NCBI RefSeq assembly: GCF_014831675.1
Contig: NZ_VJXY01000002.1
Location: forward strand, 209,942-273,941
Direction: 5' to 3'
DNA length: 64,000 nucleotides
Source of the DNA: Komarekiella delphini-convector SJRDD-AB1
GTDB lineage: Bacteria; Cyanobacteriota; Cyanobacteriia; Cyanobacteriales; Nostocaceae
Shown here piece after piece: positions 19,042-29,487 of this stretch. Position numbers and translations under genes: made by a program. Position 1 is the stretch's first letter. Every line of letters starts with the position of its first letter. The notes under the pieces were generated by a model. The model searched no databases. It was given only the letters and a program-made list of their open reading frames with translations, and was not told the origin of the DNA.

Positions 19042-20247
19042 GTAGTCCACCAAGGTAATTTTGCTGGGTAAGCCCATTTAATTGATAAACTAGTCAAAAA
19101 AGGGGTTAAGCATGGCAAAAAAGTATATTGTAGATTTAAGTGAAGAGGAAGTTTTACAACTGCAAGCAATCCTAAAAAAAGGAAAGCACAAAGCAAGAAC
19201 TATAACCCGTGCAAACATTCTTTTGATGGCGGCTGAGGGAGAAACGGACACAGCGATCGCTGCCGCAGTTCGAGTTCATGTTGCCACGGTGGAAAGGACA
19301 AGAGAAAAGTTTGTGATTGGAGGATTAGAGTTTGCTTTAAAGGATGGGGAACATCCAACAAAACCTAAAAAATTAGATGAAAAACAAGAAGCATTTTTGA
19401 TAGCAACTGCTTGTTCAAATCCACCAAGTGGAAGAGTGCGCTGGACAATGCAATTATTAGCAGAGCACTTAGTAAACATTGGGATAGTAGATTCAATCTC
19501 CGACGAAACAATACGCCAGACTCTAAAAAAAATGAAATTAAACCGTGGTTAAAAGAACAGTGGTGTATTCCAGAAATTAACGCAGAGTATGTGTTTAGGA
19601 TGGAAGATGTGTTGGATTTGTACAATGAGCCATATGATCCGAAAAAACCTACGCTCTGCCTAGATGAACGCCCATATCAATTAGTAGAAGAAGTTAGAAA
19701 ACCAATACCCGCAGAACCAGGGCAGGCTGAACGTTATGATTATGAATACAAACGCAATGGAGTCGGAAATTTATTCGCCCTTTTTGAACCTTTAGCCAGT
19801 TGGAGACATATTGAAGTCACACAGCGTCGTACAAAAATAGACTTTGCAAAACAATTAAAAGACTTGGTAGATGTTTATTACCCCCAAGCTGATGTAATTC
19901 GTTTAGTCGTTGATAACCTAAATATTCATACTCCAAGTGCATTATATGAAGTTTTTTCTCCTCAAAAAGCACGCCGAATTATTCAAAAAGTAGAGTTTCA
20001 TTATACTCCCAAACACGCATCTTGGCTGAATCAAGTAGAAATTGAATTATCCGTTTTATCTCGCCAATGTTTAGAACAGCGTATTCCTAATGTAGAGATA
20101 TTATCTTCTGAAATTACTGCTTGGGAGACAGAACGTAATCAAAAAAAAGCTAGTGTTTATTGGGCTTTTAAAACCAAGGATGCACGTAACAAAATGCAAC
20201 GTTTATATCCTAGCGTTTAACCTAGCAAAGTTATCTTGGCAGACTAC
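19042..20247 (+). mobile_element. IS630-family insertion sequence, complete
   Basis: About 1206 bp between two TA dinucleotides (19040-19041 and 20248-20249), the expected IS630 target duplication. Ends are ~28-bp imperfect inverted repeats: GTAGTCCACCAAGGTAATTT on the left, with a complementary partner ending AGACTAC on the right. It encodes one transposase split over two overlapping frames. Ends and frames look intact, so it may be recent and active. Confidence 0.9.
19112..20220 (+). CDS. IS630 transposase, made by -1 frameshift
   Basis: Frame 1 (19112-19552) encodes the HTH part (TITRANILLMAAEGETDTAI) and stops after LKKMKLNRG. Frame 2 (open 19411-20220) continues with the DDE part: Asp in LCLDERPYQLV, Asp in RLVVDNLNIHT, Glu in NQVEIELSVLSRQ. 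The frames meet at CT followed by eight A and TG. A -1 slip on the A-run gives LKK-NEIKPWLKEQW, the natural join. It is a DNA-cutting and strand-transfer enzyme acting on its own ends. Programmed slippage fits the IS630 family, but a simple mutation cannot be excluded. Confidence 0.87.
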
Positions 20248-20390
20248 TAGCCCACGCCAGTCGCTCATGGGGGAAACCCCCTTGGCGCAGCCTCTCGTAG
20301 AGAAGACCGCGCTGGCTCCCCTTAAAAGGGGGGAAACTTCTAAAGCCCCCTTTTTAAGTGGGTTGGGGGATCTGAGTGCGTAAGTCCTGA

Positions 20391-20808
20391 CTAAAATCAA
20401 CTCGATCTATTTTTACGATGCAGTGACTAATTATAGCGATGGTGAAACATAAAATTGCAGCAAGCGATCGCCGCATCATTGGCGAGATTATTCAGGTATA
20501 GCCCGATTTATTAGACGTACAGTTGACGGTTAACAGTCAACTGTCAACAGTCTTTCGTGTTATCCCATCCCCTTTTAGGAGTGGGATGAGCTTAACAACT
20601 CAGTATTTGCCTACCCAATTAAATTGATTTTTTCCAACTTAGTTGGTATGATAACGACGAGAGTAAAATTACGTATATGTGCAAATTATTAATGCAAGCA
20701 TAAATGAAACAAATAAAATTATAGTGCTCAATAAGACTAATAATTTGAGCTTGATTGACCAAGAATTAGTTTATTACTAATACAAATAAAACAGAACTTT
20801 ATACCAGT
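20391..20808. other. Intergenic region upstream of the ModA-like gene
   Basis: No gene. It holds a heptamer patch (GTCAACTGTCAACAG near 20530) and, 163 bp before the ModA-like start, the palindrome described separately. The last 100 bp are AT-rich leader. Confidence 0.5.
20634..20646. promoter_or_regulatory. Palindrome CCAACTTAGTTGG, candidate operator
   Basis: Perfect 6-bp arms around one central base, followed by TATGATAAC, which resembles a -10 element. Nearly the same 13-mer lies in the divergent leader of the HTH-PBP regulator at 29750-29762. That makes it a candidate site for that regulator. This is inference from position and symmetry only. Confidence 0.4.
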
Positions 20809-21759
20809 ATGAAAAAGCAACTTTTTGCCTTTTCATTGATAGCTTGTGCTGTCGATGTTATATTACCAACCCAGTCTTTTGCTGTCACCTTATATGGTGC
20901 AGGTAGTTTGCGGAATAGCCTTACAGAAGTGGCACAAGCTTTTACAAACGAGTATAGTATCAACGTAGATACATACTTTGGGCCATCAGGTTTAACACAA
21001 CAAAAGATAGAGCAAGAGATACTGACTAAAGGTAAATCAGCTGATGTTTTTGCCAGTGCTGATTTAGGTAATCCCCAAAAACTCTTTGAAAAGGGTTTGA
21101 GTGGGCCTGTTAAAAATTTCATCAGTAACCGCATAACAGCTATTATCAGGCCAGGATTAACTGATGTAACATCAAATAATTTATTAGACTTGCTTTTAGA
21201 TACCAACATCAAAGTTGGTATTTCAACACCTGGAGCTGATCCATCTGGAGACTATGCATGGCAGATATTTGATAAGGCAGATACGGTTAAACCAGGTAGT
21301 GCTCAGATTCTCAAGAATAAAGCTTTACAATTAGTTGGGGGAAATCCCTCTGCACCATCAGTTCCAACTGGGGAAAATAATCTAGTCTACTTCCTTAAGA
21401 AAAATTCCAAGGTAGATATTTTTTTAGCCTATTACACCAGTGGCAAATCTGCTCAAGAACTGGAACAAGGTAATGATTTGCAAATAGTAGATTTACCCGA
21501 CTATTTAGCAACAAAGGCTGATTATGGACTGACTATAGTGAAAAAGGCTGACCCTGATAGTCAAAAACTAGTTGACTACATCCTTTCACCAAAGGCGCAA
21601 GACATTTTGGTTGATAAGTATAAATTTACACCCCCCTCTACTGCGGTTCCTGAACCTATTAGTATAAGTGGAGCAATTCTTGCAGTTGGTATAGCTTTTG
21701 CCCTGAAGAAAAGACAGGCATATTTCAAAAAGCAATCAGTCAAAGTAGGGGATGTTTAA
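20809..21759 (+). CDS. ModA-like oxyanion-binding protein with PEP-CTERM tail
   Basis: 316 residues. A signal peptide (LFAFSLIACAVDVILPTQSFA) precedes a ModA-type extracellular solute-binding domain: LYGAGSLRNSLTEVAQAFT, FGPSGLTQQKIEQE, ADVFASADL, ISTPGADPSGDYAWQIF and KSAQELEQG. ModA homologues bind molybdate or tungstate for an ABC importer. Unusually it ends VPEPISISGAILAVGIAF followed by a KKRQ cluster, a PEP-CTERM sorting signal: Pro-Glu-Pro, a membrane span and basic residues. So it should be exosortase-processed or membrane-held rather than freely periplasmic. No ABC permease or ATPase genes follow. Vanadate is another possible ligand. Confidence 0.85.
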   Translation: MKKQLFAFSLIACAVDVILPTQSFAVTLYGAGSLRNSLTEVAQAFTNEYSINVDTYFGPSGLTQQKIEQEILTKGKSADVFASADLGNPQKLFEKGLSGPVKNFISNRITAIIRPGLTDVTSNNLLDLLLDTNIKVGISTPGADPSGDYAWQIFDKADTVKPGSAQILKNKALQLVGGNPSAPSVPTGENNLVYFLKKNSKVDIFLAYYTSGKSAQELEQGNDLQIVDLPDYLATKADYGLTIVKKADPDSQKLVDYILSPKAQDILVDKYKFTPPSTAVPEPISISGAILAVGIAFALKKRQAYFKKQSVKVGDV

Positions 21760-21784
21760 TAACAAGCGGCGTGGCGTAGATGGT

Positions 21785-22107
21785 CGTTTGAGCGGTGTGC
21801 TTTCAGAAGTTGCTAATGCTTTTACCCAGGAATACGGGATTCCTGTTAGAACAGAATTTGCCTCTTTTGGTTCACTCAAAGATAGATATGCGATCGCACT
21901 AAACCAAAGCAACTTAAGTGGAGAAGTCAGAAATTCGTCAGTAATCCTATCTATGCGATTGCCATAGCAAAGGTTTCACTCACAACAGAGAATCTGCCTG
22001 ATAAGTTTCTCGATCCCAATATTAAATTAGGCATTACCCGACCTGTAAGCAATCCTTTAGGAGATTACGTTGTCGAAGTATTTCACAAAACCGAGAATCT
22101 TGTTTGA
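21785..22107 (+). pseudogene. Remnant of a second ModA-like gene
   Basis: Two pieces in different frames resemble the preceding gene. The first is SGVLSEVANAFTQEYGIPV followed by RTEFASFGSLKDR. The second is FVSNPIYAIAIAKVSLTT, then LDPNIKLGITRPVSNPLGDY and a stop after TENLV. They match RNSLTEVAQAFTNEYSI and LDTNIKVGISTPGADPSGDY of the intact protein. The start, several internal stretches and the C-terminal half are missing. It is a decayed tandem duplicate. Confidence 0.78.
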
Positions 22108-22149
22108 TTTTGAAACAAGCTGTTAGTTAACCCAACGAGGAAACAAGCG

Positions 22150-22986
22150 ATGAATAAGTTAAATATATTTCCTTTCTTTTCTCAAGCAATAGTCAAGATT
22201 AGTACAACTTTGATAGCAGGACTTGCATCTAGCCTATTGCTTTCTAGTCCTATCTATGCTGCCACGTTTGGTACTAACTTGATAGTTAATGGCGATGCAG
22301 AACAAGGACAAGGAGATCCAATCGGTAATGCTGTTGGGGCTGATATACCTACTATCCCTGGCTGGACTTCAATCGGTAGTTTCAGTGTATTAAAGTACGG
22401 GGCAACAGGTTTTAGCTTTACCAACCCGTTAGGCAATGTAGTAAATGTTACTCTTCCTGGCACTGATGTTCCCGGGCCAAGCGATGCCTACGGCAACCCC
22501 TCTGATGTACGCGGCGCTAATTTATTCTTTGGCGGCGCTGATAGAGCTTCTTCTAGTGCTTCACAACTAGTCGATGTATCTGATCTAGCTTCAACTATTG
22601 ATGCAGGTCAAGGTACATTTAACTTGAGCGGCTGGTTAGGCGGATATAGCACCGATGAAGATAGCGCAGCACTAAACATTATTTTCCTCAATCAAGCTAC
22701 TCAGTCTTTAGGTATAGCTAGTATTGCTTCGCCGACTGCCGCGCAAAGAAACAACACCACAGGCTTGTTTTTACAGTCAGCTGATGGCTTTGTACCTATA
22801 GGTACACGTCAAATTAATGTACTGTTGAATGCCAATTACACAAGAGGACGGGTTAACGATGCTTATGCAGATAATCTTTTATTAGTAATTACTAAAGTTC
22901 CAGAACCATCAATTTCAGGTTTCTTACTAATTGGCACATCTTGTCTAACAGCATGGAAATTGCGTAAACATCGCCAAGTATTGTAG
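22150..22986 (+). CDS. PEP-CTERM sorting-domain exported protein
   Basis: 278 residues. It has a signal peptide (TTLIAGLASSLLLSSPIYA), a beta-rich domain starting TFGTNLIVNGDAEQGQGD (a jelly-roll type opening common in PEP-CTERM proteins) and a C-terminal VPEPSISGFLLIGTSCLTAW ahead of KLRKHR. The C-terminus is a PEP-CTERM signal handled by exosortase. The function of the exposed domain is unknown. It sits between two pieces of the decayed second ModA gene, so it may have inserted there. Confidence 0.85.
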   Translation: MNKLNIFPFFSQAIVKISTTLIAGLASSLLLSSPIYAATFGTNLIVNGDAEQGQGDPIGNAVGADIPTIPGWTSIGSFSVLKYGATGFSFTNPLGNVVNVTLPGTDVPGPSDAYGNPSDVRGANLFFGGADRASSSASQLVDVSDLASTIDAGQGTFNLSGWLGGYSTDEDSAALNIIFLNQATQSLGIASIASPTAAQRNNTTGLFLQSADGFVPIGTRQINVLLNANYTRGRVNDAYADNLLLVITKVPEPSISGFLLIGTSCLTAWKLRKHRQVL

Positions 22987-23000
22987 TAAATTGCATCAGA

Positions 23001-23096
23001 GCAGTTCCCGAATCGGATTCAATAGTTGCTACATTAGCAGCTGTTGGTGTTGGTTTACTTCTGTATAACCTGAGGGGCATTATCACCATGCGCTAG
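23001..23096 (+). pseudogene. Orphan PEP-CTERM tail fragment
   Basis: 31 codons in one frame read AVPESDSIVATLAAVGVGLL, then LYNLRGIITMR and a stop: a PEP-CTERM-like tail without a protein in front of it. It probably was the C-terminal end of the decayed ModA-like duplicate, now separated from it by the intact PEP-CTERM gene. It could instead be a relic of a different PEP-CTERM gene. Confidence 0.55.
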
Positions 23097-23160
23097 CGCC
23101 AATATAGTTTATTTATATGTACACTGAAGGGGTTGCCGTAGCCATCCCCACAACATTAAC

Positions 23161-23190
23161 AAGGGGCAGTTTGATTGCCCCTCCTTTAAT
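23161..23190. terminator. Hairpin terminator between converging units
   Basis: Arms GGGGCA and TGCCCC with a 7-nt loop. On the plus strand CTCCTTTAATAAA follows; on the minus strand a weaker tract. It lies between the plus-strand PEP-CTERM unit and the minus-strand mop gene, so it may serve both. Confidence 0.55.
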
Positions 23191-23208
23191 AAAATGTCAA
23201 CAATTACT

Positions 23209-23418
23209 TTAATCTACGGCAATCATGACATCTGATGATTTGACTATAGCGTAAACTTGTTTGCCTTCAGTAAGTTTTAAATTTTCTGCTGATGATTTGG
23301 TAATAATAGCAGTTACCTCTACTCCTGGTACTATTTCTACTGTAACTTCAGTATTTACGGAACCAACGACAACGTTTTTCACAGTTCCTTTGAGAGCATT
23401 ACGAGCGCTAACTTGCAT
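23209..23418 (-). CDS. Molbindin (Mop), molybdenum-pterin-binding protein
   Basis: 69 residues, one TOBE/Mop domain: MQVSARNALKGTVKNVVVGS, VNTEVTVEIVPGVEV and the closing VYAIVKSSDVMIAVD. This is the exact length and pattern of single-domain molbindins, which assemble into hexamers that store or buffer molybdate or tungstate in the cytoplasm. It lies 130 bp downstream of the nifN-like gene on the same strand, so it may be co-transcribed with it. Context supports oxyanion handling for the nitrogenase module. Confidence 0.92.
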   Translation of the reverse strand: MQVSARNALKGTVKNVVVGSVNTEVTVEIVPGVEVTAIITKSSAENLKLTEGKQVYAIVKSSDVMIAVD

Positions 23419-23547
23419 CTTAGATCCTTTTTCTTGGCTTTTTCTTTATATGTAGATAATAGCAATTAGTTACATTTATATCCACATCTATAGGTAGAAA
23501 TATTAGCGCATTTTCTATACCAATTAGTTACTTTCCCCTAGTGCAGG

Positions 23548-24861
23548 TTAGTGATAAGAGGATATCATCTGTGCCTCTAAAAAGAGGTTGCCAATATCAA
23601 ATAAAAGCTGCATTGTACCTTGGTAGCTAACTTTGGTTAACTGGCTATTACCCAAGCGGTCAAAAATGGGAATCCCTTGACGATAGAGAGGAATTTTTAA
23701 GCGTTTGGCGATCGCAACTGCGTGGGAGTTGGCAATCAGCAGGTCAGACCCAACCGCTAGTTGCTCAAAATCTTCAAAATCACCTATTGTAACACTTGTA
23801 ATTGGAAGTTTTTCCAACACAGGAGAGCGTGTTGTCGTTACAGCTGAGTGAATTTGAACCCCCATCGATTGCAGGAAGTAAATTGTTGACCAGAGTAAGT
23901 CTGGTTCTAATGCTAAGGAAACGCGCTTGCAACCAAAGTAAGAATGAGTTTCCAGCATCAAATTTTGTAGCTGACGGCGTTGGCGGCGATATTTTTCTGG
24001 TACGCTGATGCCACTGATGTCTGCTAATGCTTGCAAAAATTTATCTGTAGCTTCTAATCCCGTCAGTTCACCAAACACTTCATAAGGTATACTGAAGCTC
24101 TGTTCTAAAATTTGCGCGCAACAGCGCATACTCTCGCCTAATGCTAGAGTAAAGACGGAACTGCCAATTGAGCGCAATTGTGCCACAGTAGTACCATTAG
24201 CTGTAATAGAACTATTAGAGTCATGAAAGTTAGCTTCGAGTATTACAGACAGGTCAGGGACAATGATCGCCTGCAATCCAAAAGAGCTAACAATATCTTT
24301 GATCTCCTGTACATCTCCTGAAGTAAAAGCCGAACCAGCCAAAATAGTAATTTGTTTGGGATAACAGGCTAGGCTTTCACTTATTGGCGAAATTTCTTTG
24401 ACTATGCTTTCCACAGCTGCGGCAAACCCATCTTGTAACGTCCCCTTAAAATCCGGTGTAGAGACTGGCACAATTGGCAAATAATCGAGTTCTGGGTGAT
24501 TTTGGCGAATCTGTTTGACAAAACCTTTCATATCATCGCCTCTGGTTTCTGTCAATCCTGTTGTATAAAGACCAATAATTTCTGGCTGGTATCTCTGCAC
24601 CAATATCAGAATTGCCTGTTCAACTTTCTCTTCACCACCCAAGATAGTTGCAACTTCTGTCATGGCTGTACTGGTTAGAGGAATCACCTCACGCAAATGC
24701 TGTACAAGAGGAATTTTCGTAAAAGCACTACAACCAGGAGAACCGTGTAATAACGGCAACATTCCCTTCAATCCTAAAAAAGCTAAGGTTGCACCTACAG
24801 ATTGGCTTTGCTTGAGGGGATTAACTGCAACTGATGTACTTGTAACACTAAGAATGGCCAT
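23548..24861 (-). CDS. nifN: Nitrogenase cofactor scaffold NifN-type (VnfN candidate)
   Basis: 437 residues. Family marks are NPLKQSQSVGATLAFLGLKG, the cluster-ligand Cys44 in HGSPGCSAFTK, TAMTEVATILGGEEKVEQAI and GLYTTGLTETRGDDM. NifN pairs with NifE as the alpha2beta2 scaffold that matures the L-cluster into FeMo-co or its V analogue. It is third in an H-E-N order, 150 bp after the nifE-like gene. It has several divergent positions against Mo-type NifN (SPGC instead of the usual SQGC). V-type assignment rests on context. Confidence 0.88.
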   Translation of the reverse strand: MAILSVTSTSVAVNPLKQSQSVGATLAFLGLKGMLPLLHGSPGCSAFTKIPLVQHLREVIPLTSTAMTEVATILGGEEKVEQAILILVQRYQPEIIGLYTTGLTETRGDDMKGFVKQIRQNHPELDYLPIVPVSTPDFKGTLQDGFAAAVESIVKEISPISESLACYPKQITILAGSAFTSGDVQEIKDIVSSFGLQAIIVPDLSVILEANFHDSNSSITANGTTVAQLRSIGSSVFTLALGESMRCCAQILEQSFSIPYEVFGELTGLEATDKFLQALADISGISVPEKYRRQRRQLQNLMLETHSYFGCKRVSLALEPDLLWSTIYFLQSMGVQIHSAVTTTRSPVLEKLPITSVTIGDFEDFEQLAVGSDLLIANSHAVAIAKRLKIPLYRQGIPIFDRLGNSQLTKVSYQGTMQLLFDIGNLFLEAQMISSYH

Positions 24862-25011
24862 ATTTAATCTCCAAGATGCAATTCAAACTTGTTTTGAATT
24901 TTGAATTGATTAGTGCAGTGTGGTGGAAACAACTATTTAGTTGAAAAAGGTAACAATGGCTTACTATACAAATAATGTTTTTTCTGCCATCAGCATAGCT
25001 GCCTTCTTACA

Positions 25012-26352
25012 TCACTCCCAAGGTGCAGATTTACGTACTTGTTTCCAGATAGGGCTGTAAAGACTTGCATACAATTGTTGTGACACTGCTAAAATTCCTG
25101 CATACCCCGCATAAGAATGATGAAGTTCTTGGTTAATATCTAACAAAGGAACCTGAGCATCCAAGGCAGTGGATTGATAGCGATCGCTAGCAATTAACAT
25201 CTCAGCTTGATGTTGATTAATTAGCTGTAAAATGTCTCTAGGACTTTTGTATTCCAGAATGATGGCATCCTCACCCAATAAGTTTTTAATTCTGGCTCTA
25301 TCCTCCTTTTTCATCTTTTGAGCACTAACAGTAATTACTTCCATTTTGAGGTTATTGGCTGCCGAAATCATCGCCCAACTCTTGAGACTTTCGCTCAAAA
25401 TGACAATACGCTTACCCTGGAGGCGATTTCCATAGGGAGCAAGTTGCTGCGCTAAAGCCGCCGTTTCTTCAGCAATCAACTTTTCTGTGTGTTCTTGTAA
25501 GTTGGAGTCGCCTAATTTCGCTGCAATATTCCGCAGACATCGGCTTATATCTTCTATCCCACAAAAAGATTCTTCAATGTAGGGAATACTAAAGCGCTCC
25601 TCCATCTTTTTCGCCATTTTTACTAGTGGTTTAGCAGAAATTATGACATTTAGCTTGGCGCGGTGAGCGTAGCAGATTTCTTTATAAGTAGCATCGCCAG
25701 TAATTTTTGCCAGAACTCGAATACCCAACTTTGTCAACAGTGGCAGTACATTCCAGATAGCACCAGCAACGTTATATTCACCAATCAAGTTAATATCGTA
25801 AGGTGTGGTAAATTCTGGTTCATCTGTGCCAATTACATGTTCTAGCAATGCTTCCCCAGCATTACTAATACCTAGATTGTAATGACCAAGAAACCCAGGA
25901 GAATCTACAGGAATAATCGGCGTTCTTGTTTGCTCAGTAGCCGCAATACATGCTCTATTGATATCATCACCAATCAAAGATGAAACACAAGTAGAGTAAA
26001 CAAATACTGCTGTAGGTTTATAGCGTCTGACTAATTCTAGAATGGCTCTTTGAACTTTTTTCGCACCACCGAAGATAATATCGCTCTCTTCCATATCAGT
26101 GGTAAAGCGGACTTTGTGTATTACCGAACTAGAAGACAGACTACCGCGACTTCCCCAAGATTTGTTGATGCAGCCGCTAGGCCCGTGGATTAAATGAGCA
26201 GCATCAGTAATTGGAACTAGGGTAATCATTGCACCATCAAAAGCGCAATCCTCTTGACCCTCTGGTTGAATGGGTATCATACCAGACTTATTTTCACTTT
26301 CTGATTTTTGCTTATTAGGTTGGTCATTGATTTCCTCTTGGCTAGTTTTCAT
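25012..26352 (-). CDS. nifE: Nitrogenase cofactor scaffold NifE-type (VnfE candidate)
   Basis: 446 residues. The N-terminus is a ~30-residue hydrophilic extension. Then come DCAFDGAMITLVPITDAAHL and HGPSGCINKSWGSRGS, with cluster-ligand Cys36, Cys61 and Cys122 (YSTCVSSLIGDD). IIFGGAKKVQRAILELV and HHSYAGYAGIL are also family elements. The segment EESFCGIEDIS has Cys264 where I recall Tyr in ordinary NifE. It should form a scaffold complex with the NifN-type protein. No D, K or G subunit gene is near. Confidence 0.88.
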   Translation of the reverse strand: MKTSQEEINDQPNKQKSESENKSGMIPIQPEGQEDCAFDGAMITLVPITDAAHLIHGPSGCINKSWGSRGSLSSSSVIHKVRFTTDMEESDIIFGGAKKVQRAILELVRRYKPTAVFVYSTCVSSLIGDDINRACIAATEQTRTPIIPVDSPGFLGHYNLGISNAGEALLEHVIGTDEPEFTTPYDINLIGEYNVAGAIWNVLPLLTKLGIRVLAKITGDATYKEICYAHRAKLNVIISAKPLVKMAKKMEERFSIPYIEESFCGIEDISRCLRNIAAKLGDSNLQEHTEKLIAEETAALAQQLAPYGNRLQGKRIVILSESLKSWAMISAANNLKMEVITVSAQKMKKEDRARIKNLLGEDAIILEYKSPRDILQLINQHQAEMLIASDRYQSTALDAQVPLLDINQELHHSYAGYAGILAVSQQLYASLYSPIWKQVRKSAPWE

Positions 26353-26683
26353 TGCGCTGTTGAAGATAGGTGTACATTGTGAATGAACTGTGTTGGGTCA
26401 TATTTCTTGTCTGTGTTATGTATTTGCAGATATATAACTGAGTTGCTAAAACAGGTGATTTTCGTTTTTAAACTCATTAGATAAAAGGGAATAGGAAGAG
26501 GAATTTCCCATTCCCGAAGAAAATAGACACCAACCAAGTAAAGAAAAATTAAACTATTTGTTCCGCAGTTGCGATCGCAACTGTAAATTAGTCATTAGAC
26601 TACCTCCATATTTGTTCAACGATGAGGGTCATTTGAACTATTTACCCACCTGAATGCTTACTTAACAAGCAAGAGTAAAGGTT
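26353..26683. other. Spacer between nifH and nifE with 18-bp palindrome
   Basis: 331 bp without a gene. It contains the perfect palindrome CAGTTGCGATCGCAACTG (26566-26583), a HIP1 octamer extended by flanking symmetry, which could form a stem in nifH mRNA. The gap is long for an operon and may hold a processing site or a separate nifE promoter. Confidence 0.5.
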
Positions 26684-28227
<1,544 letters not shown>

Positions 28228-29487
28228 CTAAACGGTCGCTACAACTTCCCCGATTCTGCTAATATCGTAGCCGCCGAGAATTTCAAATTGTGAGTGAATC
28301 ATCCGATGTCCCAAAGTACTAAGCAACTGCTGTACTGGCGCTTCTTCTAGATATTCCTTGAGAATCACCAAGTCGTATCTTGAGTGATGTAAGGGGATAA
28401 ATCCCAGCCCAAAGGCGGCCGCTACAGATGCCGTGCTGATACCTACATCAGCAACCCCTAATGCTACAGCTTGGGCAACATCTTGGTGACTTGTGACAAT
28501 ATGGTCAAAACCCTGGACAGCATGGAACGGTATCTGTTGCTGTTCGAGTTTTTGTTCCAAAAGTAAACGAGTACCAGCACCGATTTCGCGGTTGACAATG
28601 GCGGCTCCCCCTGCAACTAAGTCAGTAACCGTTCTAATTCCCATCGGGTTGCCAGACTGAACTAAAAGCCCCTCCTCCCAAACACCGAGAGTAATCAAAA
28701 CTGCTCCCCTTCCAGCCAGAACATCTCGAACAAAAGGAGTATTATACTCATCAGCTTGGGAGTCATAAAGATGCATCCCAGCGATGTGAGCTTCACCTCG
28801 GCATAGACTGTCCAATGCAGACATACTGTTGGCAAAATTAAATTGCACTCGCAGTTGGGGATGCCAACGTTCGGTGGCCCTCGCCCAAAGTGAAATCACA
28901 GGCGCACAGCCAGCAATCACAACGGTGTTGTGAAGTGTATCCAGATTATCGTTTAGGAGCCGGACTCGAACTTTATCTGTTTGGCTAGTACCTTCTCCCT
29001 TCGGGTGATGCTCGTTCTTCGCTAATGGCAGTTTGCTTACGCCTCTGATTACGGGTGACGCTCCTACGTCGCTACCGCTTATGCTAAGGCCACTCCCTAT
29101 AACTGGGTGGCTAACTGCAACTGCCTCACCATCAGCCGGAATCATGTCTTGGCGAAAAGCATCCTTGCCAATTAAGGGATAAGCTATCCATTGTCCTCCC
29201 ACGCGAGCCAAACTGACTCGCGTCTGCTGACCAGTAGCGGCAGGTTTGGCAAGGACTGCTTCAATTTCAAGTAAATCCCGCTCTAACCAGAATAAATCCT
29301 CAACTTGACAGCCAAGCGCCTTCGCCAAGCGAAGTGTTATGGCCACTGAGGGAGCGTATTGTCCCGACTCTACACCACTAATAGTCTGACGGGTAACTCC
29401 AGCTAGATTAGCCAAATCTTGTTGGCTCATGCCTAGGCGGGTTCTAATTGACTTCAAGTTGTTACGAAGATCATTATCCTGCTTCAT
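28228..29487 (-). CDS. XRE-HTH plus periplasmic-binding-like regulator (VnfR-like candidate)
   Basis: 419 residues. The N-terminal Cro/XRE HTH spans ~8-64 (LGMSQQDLANLAGVTRQTIS). A PBP-like domain (PF12727 type) spans ~175-400: VVIAGCAPVISLWARATER, GEAHIAGMHLYD, NREIGAGTRLLLEQ and LGVADVGISTASVAAAFGLG. This architecture resembles a DNA-bound molybdate sensor. In Anabaena variabilis the vnf genes are held off in molybdate by dual repressors VnfR1/VnfR2; equating this protein with them is inference. Residues ~131-172 look like an inserted dispersed repeat. It is divergent from a hypothetical gene, with a palindrome between. Confidence 0.83.
   Translation of the reverse strand: MKQDNDLRNNLKSIRTRLGMSQQDLANLAGVTRQTISGVESGQYAPSVAITLRLAKALGCQVEDLFWLERDLLEIEAVLAKPAATGQQTRVSLARVGGQWIAYPLIGKDAFRQDMIPADGEAVAVSHPVIGSGLSISGSDVGASPVIRGVSKLPLAKNEHHPKGEGTSQTDKVRVRLLNDNLDTLHNTVVIAGCAPVISLWARATERWHPQLRVQFNFANSMSALDSLCRGEAHIAGMHLYDSQADEYNTPFVRDVLAGRGAVLITLGVWEEGLLVQSGNPMGIRTVTDLVAGGAAIVNREIGAGTRLLLEQKLEQQQIPFHAVQGFDHIVTSHQDVAQAVALGVADVGISTASVAAAFGLGFIPLHHSRYDLVILKEYLEEAPVQQLLSTLGHRMIHSQFEILGGYDISRIGEVVATV
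28972..29097. repeat. Dispersed repeat translated inside the regulator gene
   Basis: Two related blocks 50 bp apart (CGGGTGATGCTCGTTCTTCG at 29002 and CGGGTGACGCTCCTACGTCG at 29052) lie within the coding sequence. They are read in frame as GSDVGASPVIRGVSKL and KNEHHPKGEG. Such CGGGTGACGCTC-type palindromic repeats are normally intergenic in cyanobacteria. Its length is a multiple of three and it falls in the linker before the ligand domain. Confidence 0.72.

Larger units (their letters stand above)
19001..20390. repeat. ACTTACGCA-ended element split by an IS630
   Basis: Left end TAGAACTTACGCACT and right end AGTGCGTAAGTCCTGAC are inverted, each followed inward by a GATCCCCC block. Similar ends bound smaller elements at 44411-44546 and 59796-59907. 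The IS630 lies inside, close to the left end, so the element was probably a MITE-like repeat before insertion. The right remnant also holds AAAGCCCCCTTTTTAAGTGG, a common cyanobacterial repeat. Confidence 0.65.

Noticed and set aside
26566-26583. Terminator after nifH
   Set aside because: A perfect palindrome but without a U-run on either side; it is a HIP1 site with extended symmetry.
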